34,765 bases of DNA from positions 1 through 34,765 of the forward strand of contig JAHJHP010000089.1 in the NCBI GenBank assembly GCA_018823705.1, read 5' to 3'. The translations under genes and the position numbers were made by a program. This stretch comes from Candidatus Omnitrophota bacterium. GTDB lineage: Bacteria > Omnitrophota > Gorgyraeia > 2-01-FULL-45-10. Position 1 is the first letter of the stretch. Each line of letters starts with the position of its first letter. The notes below the pieces were generated by a model. The model was given only the letters and a program-made list of their open reading frames with translations, did no database searches and was not told where the DNA came from. Shown piece by piece: positions 1 to 12,500 of the stretch.

Positions 1-500
1 TATGGGCTCTATCGCACGCTTATCGCCTATTTTAACCAACGCCTCAACAGCAGGAACTCCGATTCTATTTAAGCTGCCTATAAGCGGTTCCACAGCTCTC
101 AAATCACCTAAGTCCCCTAAGACTAAAGCTGCTTTTTCTGCTATATAGTAATGCCTACCATACATATGGCTGCTGTAATTCCCCAGTCCTTTGATCCATG
201 CTGTTACAATCTGTTCTTTTGTTGCACCGAGTTTATTCAAAACATTAATTATTGTATCGGCATCGTGCTTGTATTTCATACACTCTATAAGCGGTTCTAT
301 CGCGCGCTTATCGCCTAATTTGCCTAACGACACTACTGCCTCAATGGCGGTTACACCCAAATGGTCTATTAATGGCTCTACCGCCCTATCGTCTCCTATA
401 TCACCCAGTATTTTCGCAGCCGTTCTTGCATTGTCTTCTTTATTAACATTTATAATTGATATATTCAGGCACTTTGTACAAGCTTCTATCATTTGTTCAT
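1..500 (-). other. HEAT-like repeats at the window edge
   Basis: Residues about 10000-10166. Repeats of the PBS-lyase HEAT type are clear: ILGDIGDDRAVEPLIDHL, LGKLGDKRAIEPLIECM, LGDLGDLRAVEPLIGSL and a partial IGDKRAIEP at the edge. They also show in DNA, for example near-identical words at 7-28 and 296-316. HEAT repeats form protein-binding solenoids. The array continues outside the window. Confidence 0.85.
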
Positions 501-3500
501 TTGTCGCCCCGAATTTTTTTAATGCTGCTGTTGTCTCCTGTATCGACATATCTTCTGTTCTGTGCGCATTTTCTAGCAAGCCCTTTATTGCATATTTTCT
601 AAATCCTAACATTCCCATCAAGAAATACCGACCCCCAGGCGACGACAATAAAACCATCAAACCTACGAGAGATACTAATATCGGTATTGATAGTATTAGC
701 AACGTCAACTCCCACCATGGTGATACCGTAGCCCCTCCCAGGGAGCATCCTGTCAGTATTAGGGTGGTGGCTAATAGAACCATATTGGCTATTTTCCCAC
801 GTGATAACTTCGAGAATATATCCTTAAACGACCTACGCTGAGAAGGCGCAAGTTTAGGGACGATGTCGTTTTTAACGAAATCGTTTAAAACCGTTGTCTC
901 ATCTTTGGTAAGTTTAGATTTTGCCGCTATCTCTTTAACCAGCTCTTCTTTATTAAAATCGGGATCTTTTTGCTTTCTTTCTAGGATTTGAAGATCCAGC
1001 TCAAATATCGCTTTTTCCAGATCATTGCTTACAATACCAAAGGCATCCCGTAATGATGCTGTGCCGGCTGTATCCAATTTATAGTGCCCTACTAAGTGCC
1101 TGAATACCGCCAACTTATCACTCCACATCATGTTCTTAAAAGTGGTGGCTGCTTCAATTACCCCTTCTTTAACAAGCCTATCCACAAGCGACACATCCTG
1201 CATAAAGCCCGGCTGCTGCAGTTCAATGAGGTCATTAACGGCTTTATACAGAACTGGCGTGTTATCAAGCTGTGTAAGCTTAACTTTTCCTATTGAATTA
1301 AAACTATAGAACGTTGCGATTAAATCAAATATCGGTTTTTGTCCCGTAGCAAAACTCGTTATATTCATAGCCTCGCTTACCAGATCTTCAAATTTAAATA
1401 TCTCTTGTTCCTTCTTCTTAATCATCTCTATGTCGCTTGTTTTTTTTAGTTCTTCCAGCTCTTCTCTATTAACTTCAAGAACCTTCCTTGCCTTCCCCAA
1501 AACAATATCCCGCAAGCCCATAAATTCGTCGTATGTGGTAGCCTCCTTTAATTTAAGATATAGAATGCTACCCCTATCCGCATCAAGGACAAGCGCATTT
1601 TCATAGATTGCCCATATGAACTTTCGCCCATCTTCTGATAATTCGTGCTTGGACACTAATGCCTTCACTTCCGCTAATTTCACGTTATACGACTTATCGT
1701 CATAATGCGGCGATTTAATAATGTCCGATAATTCCTTCATGGCATTTCGTATCTTATCAGGCTGTTCGACAGACAGGTCTTTTTCAACGGCAGTTAAATA
1801 GACCAATATCCTTTCGTAAGGCTCAAGCTTGCATCTGGATAGAATCCTACCAATGATAGCAATGCTTTCCTCTCTAATTTTGTCCGCGTTCACACTGGGA
1901 TTTTTATCAATAAACTCTTGCTTCTCTTTATCATAATATGATTGCCACCATCTTTCTGACAGTTTTATCCTCCTGCCTATAAGGGGCTTTACATAGTTTT
2001 TAAAAAATTCGGCATCGTAATCTGTCGCCCCGCTCAAGTACTTTTTTATAATACGGTCCCTATCGCGCTCATAGGTTTTTACTATTGTAAGTAGCTCATT
2101 GAGGGCCTGGATTAAATCTTTATTTGCGGATGTCTTGGGAACCTTTTCGAGCGCGCTCTCTACCGCTGCCGCGCCATAGCCATTAGATAATTGTTTAAGC
2201 ACGCCTTTGAAATACCCGCTAAACTCCTGTTTCATTGAAAACCAATCCGCGAAATCCGCGCCGACCCCGAATCCATAGTTAATAAGTAGGCTTCTCTCTT
2301 TTATTTGGCCACTCGATTCGTGCTGCTCGCTAAAGGCGATTTTTTGTAATGACACGAGCAGCGCGCGTAATTTCTTTACCTCTAGCTCCTCTATATTTTT
2401 CGAATTGGGCAGCTTGCTTAAAAGCAGATTTAGTGTTTCTAAGCCTTGCGGTTTATCAATTATCTTCTTTACCGTCTTTTTCCCATCCTTTGTTTCTTCA
2501 TATGTGAGATTATATGTGTCTTTAAATTTCGCTATGGCGCTATCTATCTCCGCATATGTTTTCAGGTCCAACAGATCTTTAAATGTGAGCCAGTTCAGCA
2601 GTTTCGCTCGAGCGTTTGGTAAATTTCTGAATTTAAACCATATTTCGCCAATCTTACGTTGCCCATTCGAGAGCGTGCCCATCCATTCTTTTTCTTCTGG
2701 CGAAAGATTATTTGAATCCGTTATTTTATCAAGCCGCTGCCAGATAGCCGCGTTTTTACGCTGGTCCTCGGATAATCTGCCAACCCGAAGTAGCTCGTCC
2801 TCGGTTGGATTGAGCCAATCAATATTAATAGTTGTGTAAATTTTAAGCCCATCTATCGCGGCTTTAGTTTCTTTATCGGATTCATCCATTGAATTAATAG
2901 CATCCTTTAAATCGCTTTCCACGCCTATCTCCTCAAGCACAAAATCTCTCTTCTCTTCTTCGGTCAGCTCAACAGGCCAGAATTTTTCTCCCGGTTTCCT
3001 CGGGCCTATGCGCTTGGCAATCATTGAAACAATTTTAATACGATCCCATCTGGATTGACCTATCTTGTCCAGCAATAATTTCTTGCCGGTCTCAGTACTG
3101 CTCAATTTATTAAGGACCTCTACGCGCCTTATGTCCGGTATTTGATCCCATAGCGACTTCCATTCCACGTCGGTCCACGACCTGATCTGCTCGTCTTCCA
3201 GTCGCACACCTTTTAACCTCATAGCCCTGAGAAGCCTTAGTATCTCGTCCGTCGGGTTGAGGTCCGTCAGATAGTATAAGTATAATCTCGCGGCATCTCT
3301 ATCTCTAGCAACATCTTCATCACCTTTTACTAAATCGATGATCTTCCCTATCACCTCGTCATCGGCCGGCGTATTCCTCTCTGTTTTCCAGCGGCGTAAT
3401 TCTTCTGTCATCTGAATCAGAGGAAGCGGCACGTAATCCTGCGTACCACCGTACATGGCGGTTCGCCAGGCCAGATATGGGCCAAATATCCACGAGATTA

Positions 3501-6500
3501 TAAATATAGGGAACCCCTTAAAGGCAAGCGCGGGATCTATCATCCTCAGGAGCGGAAAAACGTTGCCACCGGCCACATAGAGAATGGTAGTTAACAGGAA
3601 TAAACTTCCAAATAAAGGCGCAATCCAGAATTGCTTATACGCGTCTATCAGTCGAATGCCTTTCGCGAATGAAGCCTCAACCATGGTAAGGTTCTTCCAG
3701 ATAAATTCTGTACCGGTTTTTACGATTTTAATGCCCCTCAGTACCTCTATCGGCCTATAGATCAGGTTCATCATAAGTATGGTCGTCAGATATATGGTCT
3801 CTAAAACGGCTCTTCTGGCTATCTGCACGGCTTCATAATCGATCGTTAGAATATCACCTATCTTTTGCACTTTTTGAAACTTGCTCTTAATAAGCGTGTC
3901 GGCGAGGACGCTTCCTATCGCGGTGAATACCGCCAGAGGAATGATTATACACGGCAATATACTGCTGCCTAAATTCTGCCCTACCCATAACAACCAACTT
4001 GCCGCAGGAACGCTCCTTAAGCTCAGCTCTATGCTGGGTATAGCTAAATTAAATAAATAGAGAGCCCCGGCAGCGACGACGATTTTAGCAGTAGCCGTTA
4101 TCGCTTCTTTCACTGACATACCCTTTATCTTATTAATGATGGGCTTTGCCGCAAAGATCAACGACGCAGTCGCCATTATAGCCAGCGATGTCATTGGCGA
4201 TAGAGTAGCAAGCAGGGGCAAAACAATTATTATCCCAAGGTACGATAATCCTGCACTTAGAAAAATCATTTCTAGTTTGAGCCGACTCGTGAAATCTCTT
4301 ATGCCTCCCTCGAAGACCTCTCTAAAAAGCGGCATTGCGAACTTCTGGCCTATCAAGATAACCATGATGGTACCGAATATCCAGTTTGATATGCTGGACG
4401 CAGTAGCCGTTATAAGCCCCGGCATCTGAAGAGCCATCAGCCCTAAACCTATTAGCCAAACAGCGAATATCGGTTCCGCTATCATACCAGACATAATACC
4501 CTTTATATGCCCCGCGCCTTCGGGCGTAATATGCGACCTGCCCGTAATATCTCTCCATATACCGGACACTAACGTCTTCCACGCCGTACCGGGCTTACCC
4601 TGGGACAATTCCAGCAGAGCGCGGGTCGGGGCATGTTCATATTTCAGCGCAATAACATCGCCCGGTATCCATCGCCCGCTTCTCTCTATCATAACGAAGA
4701 AGCTTGTAGAGGTATTCTCAAATACCTTGATCTTTTCCGCAGGCGTGCCGATCAAGAATCCGGTAGGGGTCCACATGGCCTCCCAGAAGTCATGGCTCCG
4801 GACATCCCACGGTATAACTTTCTTCTTCATGACGTCATTTTCATATATTTTAAGATTGAACGTCATCTTCCCGATCGCTGATCCTTCGCCATACAACCAA
4901 AATCTGACCACATTTATATAGGGAAGTATCCCTTGAGCCCAAAACTGCGTCCTCGTGAATGTGCTCGCGCCGGCATTTGGATAGTCAGCACTGGGCTGGT
5001 ACATTCCGAACTTTTCCTCATCACCTCTATCATATACGGCTCTTGCTATAATACGTTTGGCGGCGTGAGCAACGATTTCGTTTTTATTATCGGTCTGCAC
5101 GGGATACTGTATGGAGACATCCGGCTCAACCTCATGCCTGAGCCTGTCCCGGACTATTGCGCCATCCTGCATTACGAAAGTCCCCACCCTTACTTTTAAA
5201 GTTTTAGCATCTTTCTGATACTCGGCATAGCCTTCCTTGTCTATAGAAAATTCGTGTTTTTCAGCCAAGGTTCTGCTTATAATGAGATCTCCGGATTTGC
5301 TATCTATGGTAACTGCGCCTTTGCCGAAAGTGGCCTCAAGCGGAATATTTCTTCCTGTATCGCCCTTAATTCGCAACTGATTATCTTCATCAAGGACAGC
5401 TCTACCTGACTCTATGCGCGCCTTCGAATCATTCTTCTTTACGAAATAAGACTTCTCATCTTCAGGATCATGCTCCTGATAAACATCATTATAATTCGCG
5501 AATATTTTTCTTTCGCCATATATATCGAATAATTTTCTTTCGCCATATGCATCATCATCATTTATATCATGACCGGTGATTTCATAAGTATCGTGCTTCG
5601 CGAGGCGCTGCCACTGTATTAAGCTTCCTGTTTCATGATCGATAACCACATTATCCTGAATAACGCGTCTGACGCTCGGAAATTTTGCTATAGGATCGTT
5701 GTCATATCTTATAACGCTTCCGTCGACAGGATACTGCAGAAGCCTCTCGATTCCTGCGTCATCCTTACTCACCAAAAACCCGTCTTTTTCATTAGCAAGA
5801 TATCCGCCCTCAACCTCTCTTAAGCGCAATGAGCTTGGATCTTGTACTAAATTCCCGGATTCATCTCTTGTAAGAGAATGTTCTGCGTCAGGGACAAAAT
5901 ACACAGCTTCTCTGCCTGTCTTACCTATGCCAAGGTCAAATATATCGGCAATACAGCCTTCCTGGCTGTACACGCGGGCCTCTTCCTCCGTTATGCCGCC
6001 GACATACAAAGCGCCGTCTTCGTCCCGCCTCCATGTTCCATGCTTGGCCAGGATCTGTCCATCATTTGCGATCGCATCACCGGTATCCTGATATATATAC
6101 CATTCTTTGTCATTCGCGATCCGCTGTGTATTCCCGCTTGCCTTTGTCAGATACCCTTTGGAATCTACTTTATCAACAAACTTTTTCAGCAGCTCAAGCG
6201 ATATATAGTTATTGCGCTGGACCTCAAATTGCCTTCCGTCACGAGATTGATCTACAGCGATTCTCGGCAACTCTTCACCCGTCGCCTGCAATACGCCGTT
6301 CTCGTCCGACTTATAAACGGTATATTTTACTTCAAACTCTTTCGAGAAATTTTTGCCTTTTGTTTCCTGTAGATCATCTATAGTCATCACTACTTTGCCG
6401 GGAGTCGTTATATTTATTAATTTACCGTCTTTCGTGAGTTGGAACGTCCTGGCAACATTACCATCTACATCTTTCTCATAAACGAACTGCTCATAAACCG

Positions 6501-9500
6501 TGGAGACTCTCCTGGGAAGCGGCTTACCGTTTAAGCCCATAATATGTATCTCTTTGCCTGCGCTGCGCCTATTGTGCAGATAACCAAATCTATCTTCCTC
6601 ATACATATCTTTTGTGGCAACGAGCTGTCCGGTCCGGTCATCATATAAGTCGCCCTGAAGCATCCTATATCTCTGCGAAGGATTTTCTGTATCGATATAA
6701 TATAACTCCGAATCAAAAGAGACTTCTTTCTTCTGGCCTTCTATAGTCATAAACCTGCGTTCCCGCGCAAATTTATTACTGCCGAGCGGAATAACATAAT
6801 CGTTAACAAGGTAAAAGCCTTTTTCTTTTTTGTCATATTTATAGTCTCTGACAAACTCGCCCCTCTTATATACCTGCTCTTTCCCATCCCTATCGATTAC
6901 TTTGGCTTCACCGGTTTTTGGATCTATCCCGTAAGTATATGGTTTGGCTAAAGCGCCTATGGCAAAATGGCCATCTCTATTTAAGGTTATCGAGAACATG
7001 TCTCTGGCGTCATCGGTTCTTTGGACGTATAGATGCGGATGCGTCCAACCATCCATAAAATATTCAAAGTCACGCCTGTAAGCGCCCGGTTTCGTCATTT
7101 GGCCCTTAGGGTGAGAAACTCCGTCTTGACCGTTGGGATGAAAATAGATTATCCTATCTCTGCCATATTTTCTTCGCGCATCAAGTAATTGCTTTAGGTC
7201 CTCCGCATACATAGCCCCGAATACGTAACTATGCAATATCGCCCCGATATTATCTTCCGGGTCGAATCTGTATTTTTTACCATCTGAGCTCTTATAATCG
7301 TATGGCCCTTCTTTCGCCTCTAACATTTTTATATTTGTTAAGAACGACCTAAGCAAAGCGCCGTAGGTGAGCCTCATGTCGGCCTGAGTTAACTGAGGGC
7401 CAAGGCTGAACAAAAATGTCCTGTATTTACGAGGGATTCTATCTGTTTTGTCTATTACAGGATTTTTAGGCAGATCAAAAACGCTCCGTTTCGTGAATAA
7501 GCTGCAGACCAACCCTGCCACATACCCCATAGCGGCAGTGGTTATTAACGCTACGCAGTTATAATTACAATATGTATAAAACGCTATGGCCAGCGCAACA
7601 AGAGCCGGCACCGAACTGGCCCAGCTCATCGTATGTATCCCATAAATGTAGGTGAGGCCTATACCTACCGCTAAGACACCGGACGAGAATAACGTACCCA
7701 TAAATTCGTTGCGGACCTCTCTTCTTAAAACCTTATCTTTTGTCAGCCAACCTTGGATTGAAAATACCGAGAACTTTGAGAAACTTACGACAAGATTCAC
7801 TGCTGAACTTGCCGATATATAGACCAGGCCGGTAGCAACCATAGCGACTATGACATTATTTACCGCGAAATACGTAAATGCTCCTGAATAATACATAAGA
7901 GCTGCCGCAGATAACATCTTTATCAATGTGCCCGTAATGCCCTTGATATTTATTGCTTTGAAAGAAACGGTATACAAAAGAACCAGGGATATTGCAGTAG
8001 CTGCTATCAGTAGCGCGCTTGACATCGTAAATAACAGCTGGAATTTTGTTACATCGTTAAATATCCATAGCACGGCCCCGCTTATACCCAGTTTGACGAG
8101 GAACATCACGACGTTGAATATAACTCTGGGCTCGGTCGTGCCGGGGCTGGGGCTCTTTGCCTTGGCGGCTACCGTAGCGGAGATAGCGGGTTTTGCGGGA
8201 GGTGCGCCGGGAGGAGCCGGTTGTCCGCTAAGAGCCGCCTGCGCGGCCTTCTTAGCGAACCTCTCTATTATACGCTCTATAGCGCGAGCTATTGCCCTAA
8301 ATCCGAGGGCCGCAAACACAGCGCCGACGAGCGCCATTGACCGTAAAAAGGATATAGGATCGCCCCATTTAAGAGCCTTTTCTTCGCGCAGAAGATTTTC
8401 CACGATCGCCTTTATTTTCGCGGTTATTTCCGCGTTGATAACCTCAGGACTTGCAGTCTCAAAGCCTGCTTCCACCACTTTCTCTGTCACTTTTCCATCG
8501 ACTTCTATATGCTGCAACCTTAACAGATTCTTCGCTATGATCTGATCCGCGGCCCTGCCTAACATATCGCCGGATAATCCTTTGCCATATATCCTCTGTA
8601 CTCTTTCTTTCGCGGCCGTGCGCAGCACTTTATATTCTCCCTCGATATGTGACTTTATAAGTCCTGCCCAATAGGCATCCACGGAGGCTTTAACATTTAG
8701 AGCTAATAACTTATACGCCGGAGAGTTAAGGTCCATACCGATCTCGGGTATTTCGGCGATACCTATGATCTTATTTCTGTCGAGCTTATCTTGATCAAAG
8801 AATACCAACATCTCAAAGGCGCTTCTGGTGAGCTTCATATTTTCGCGCTGCGCGATATCATCCGAAGTATAGTCGCCTTCTCTGGCCAGTTCTTTCGTGA
8901 TCCTATTTCTTATATCGATGACCGTATCTATCAGCATAACGAGCGCGCTCGGATGAATGTTCCTTTCGTTCATATTGTTTACTATACCTTTTATTATCTT
9001 GTCAACTCCGGCCTTTTCTTTAAGATCTGCCGAGGCGCCAAAGCCTACTCTAAGGAGCTGGCCCCTTACCACTTCTGCTTCTTTTTTCTTAGCTTCATCA
9101 GTAAGCTTTATTTCGCTCACCTTAGGCGGTTCGACCAGGTTTGTATCGAGCGTAAGTCCGAGCGTATAAAGGATACCTTTTATATCGACCTTATACCTCT
9201 TCTGGATAAGGTCGATATATATCTTTAGAGTCAGGTTGATAACTCTGTTTACGGGCAGATCCGTTTTATCAGCTAAATCGCTGACTATCTTCTCTTTACT
9301 GCCTTTCATATCTATGCCGATATCTTCAGGATTGACCGGCATTATTCCATTCACTATCATGTGATTTGCCAGTATCTCAGCTTGCAGATCAGTAAGTTCC
9401 TTGGGTCCGCTTTCAGTTTTAGCTAATATCTTATTCATCTGGTTGCGGATATAATCGCTATAAGCCAGTTGCGTCTTTATATAATCGGGCGTCCATCCGT

Positions 9501-12500
9501 CAAGATCCATCTTCATGACATAATACTTTATCTTTGCCTCAGCGGCTTCGTTTATCGGGATACCCAGCTCTCTGTAGACTTCTCTGATCTCTTCCGGTTT
9601 TTTATACGCTTCCTGCAATATATCTTCGGCCGTCATGCCGGATGCAAGCATAACCTTCTGAAAGTACCAGATAAGTTCCGAATCGGCAGGATCTATCTTC
9701 TTACCGGCAGGAAGCGTGGCGTTGACCACGGTAATCTCATCCTCGATCTCTTTTTTGAATTTCTCCATGTAATCTTTTATTTGTGATACGGCTCTGGCTA
9801 GCTCTGCAGGGGTATCGTTTTTCGACTTAACCTGCGTGGCATAATTTATCGCTTTGGATCTCCTAGCGTCTTTTTTATCCTTTTGCTCCGCTATCCAGTT
9901 ATCAAGCTGGGCCCTGTTCTTCTTGACCCAGAGCTCGTTTCTGCCTGCCATACCTCTCTCACTGCCTCCTTTGCCGTTATCGGTCATAATAGCCATATTT
10001 TCGACAATTAACGGGAGAACTAGCCTATCCAGCGCGACTATATCGTTCTGTATGCGGGTCCTTACGGAAGCTTCATCTCCGAGATTACCTTTTAAATAAT
10101 CGGCCTGCTCCCAGTCGTAAGCCGACTTGGATAACATATACAAGAGCTCGTTATGGAAACCACTTAAAGTTTCCACCGTCTCGCCTCTTGCTTTTACCGA
10201 CTCTCCTAATTTGTCCAGGACAATCTTCCCGAGGCCTCTCTGCAGAACGGCACTCCTCGAACTCTCCAGAGCGCCAAATACCGTCCTCTCATTCCATAAA
10301 TCGTTTTTTTCGGCTTCAAGATCGGCTCCGATATTCTTATACGCCACTGTCTGCCCGACGTAAGTATTTATGAAATTGGCTCTCGCCCTGTCTTTGTTAT
10401 TATAAAGAACAGGCAGTCCGAAATCTTTTCTCATAGTATTTATCGCGTTTTCCAGCATCGGATTGCCGAGATAATAGCCGAGATACTCTTTAGCCCAGCC
10501 CTGGATTAAAGTAGCGTCAGCAAACCAGCTCTTGATTTCCGCGGCCTCTTCCTCCGATGATAGGTTTTTGCCCATCAGGCTCTCATATCTTCCTACCATC
10601 TGGCCTTTGGTTAACCTGGTTACTTCGTCAGGGTTCTTCGCCAAGAAGCTCTTTATAAGCTTTTCCTGGAGGTCATTTATAAGCGCTTCATGTCTTATGT
10701 TCTTCGCTATTAAATTTCTTATATACCACTCACCCGCCTCTTTGCATTCGGCTTCGCTCATACCCTGCTTCTTAAGCCGCTCCACATATCTCTCTTTTGC
10801 CAGCCTGATGTCGGTCCCGAGAGTTATGCGAGTTTGTATGAACCCCATCTCGCCGACCTGAAGCTCGCTTCCGTTGGTCCTGAATACAGAATTAAGATAG
10901 GCTCCGTTCACCATCTCACCCAGAGCCGTCTTCTGGCGGCCTTTGAGCAACTCTTTTATGCGCGCAATGCGTTTATGGACTAATTCCGGCCCGGGAAGTC
11001 CTGAGTCAGGATCCGGGCTTTCGGCTCTGACCTGGGCGTCTAACTCTTCATACAGGCGCTGTGCTTCCGATGTAGCCTTCTCATCCGCAAGCTTTTCTCT
11101 GTATAGGTCGAGATTATATAATAATCGCGCCCTTAGCATGGTTCTTTGAAGTTCATCCAAATTCTTCCTGTTCTTATTCAAATCGCGCAATGTCCACCAC
11201 CCGCTCACTCTCTGCCATATCTTACCGGCGTAATTTCTCTTAAACTCAGATTCCGCGGCCTCTTTTTTGTCAAAAGTTTCTCTTAGCTCTTTCTCTTTCT
11301 TAGCAATCACATCATTGAGCTCTCTCCGATAACCCGGTATCTCCTTACCGTCTTTATCTTTTCCTATCGACTTAAGCTCTGCTTTTCTGGCATCGGCCAT
11401 TGTCTCGATGATCAGATCGATCCTCTTTAAGAGGCCATCCACCAGGTCAAGAGACATTTTGTTGGGTTCGGCTTTTTTAAACTCTTCGCGGTCTGCCCTG
11501 CCGGCATTATCTATAAGCGCCGGAAGCTCGCTGAATATTTTGATAAGCTCTTTTCGTAAAGCCGGATCTTTTATAGCTTCTACAACTTTAAATCCACCCT
11601 TATATTCCTTATTAAGCTCTGTTGCGGCTTCTATCGCCTTTTTCAAAAGCCCGGGTTTTTTGGTAAAATCGGCTTCCATCAGAAATCTATCTTTTGCTCT
11701 TTCAACATTCTCGACTTCAGCGCGGATAGACTTCCAGGATTTGAACCTGGCGCCTTTTATAATCTCCATTAACTCCTTTATGCGGCCGTTAAAGACTCCC
11801 GCTTGATTCAGGGCTTTGGAGAGATCAGTAATCGCCGCTTCGTCCGTTAGACGCTCTTGTTCAGATTTGACTAAATACTTCTTCGTCAGGTCTACAGCTA
11901 TTATCTGCCCATCCTGTTCAAATCTGATAAGTTTGAATATATCGGCTATCGCCTGTGCGGCTTCCTTCACTCTTCCTTCTACCGCTCTCCATTCTTTAAT
12001 ATCGGATTTGGCCAGACGCTCATCTATAAGTTTCTCTTTTCTGGCCACTTCCAAATTCCTTTCAGCGCGGTCAAGATATGCCCTCTCCATCATGACATTT
12101 ACCCAGTTATCTACTTCACCGGCCGTTAGCTGCCGCCAGTTGGCTTTAGCCGCCTTATCAACGACATCGCTCGCTCTGAGGATGGCTTCGATCTTCCCTG
12201 CGTCTTTTATCTTTCTCTCGTAGAACGATTTCACCCTCGAATTGACAACACCCTGACGATATATGCCGCTAAAATTCTCTCCGCACTTTTCACGGTAATT
12301 ATCGATCTCGTATTTACTGAACGTAACGTTGGCCTTCTTGGCTTTTGCCTGAAGTTGCTCTACGCGCTTATCGACGTATCTGGCCTTTTCCATGTCGTAC
12401 TCTATTCCTTTGGACGCGACGGCGACCACTCCTTGATCGACAAGTTCGTCCACCAATCTTCTTAGGTCCAGAATTATTTCGACATCGTTTATATTTACAA

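Larger units (their letters stand above)
3430..8399 (-). other. OpgH/MdoH-like GT2 glucosyltransferase with flanking membrane helices
   Basis: Residues about 7367-9023. About eight membrane helices (7490-8370, interrupted by a Pro/Ala-rich loop at 8130-8240) precede a GT-A region and more helices follow (3430-4560), as in processive GT2 enzymes. Matches to OpgH/MdoH, which polymerises the glucan backbone of osmoregulated periplasmic glucans: KPGA then RRDFEYF (for RKAGNIADF), TDDARD at 7829 (for LDADS), FGMYQPSADYPNAG and TFTRTQFWAQGILP (for GIIQ.P and ARLQQFA..YGP), YGEGSAIGK (for WGHNAIIR), SHDFWEA at 8568-8574 (OpgH has SHDFVEA) and ERSGRWIPGD (for RDRRWCQGN, the QxxRW-like site). The DxD and QxxRW motifs are altered, so activity is uncertain. 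A large insertion splits the domain. The likely product is a glucan, matching the glucoamylase-like domain upstream. Confidence 0.72.
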
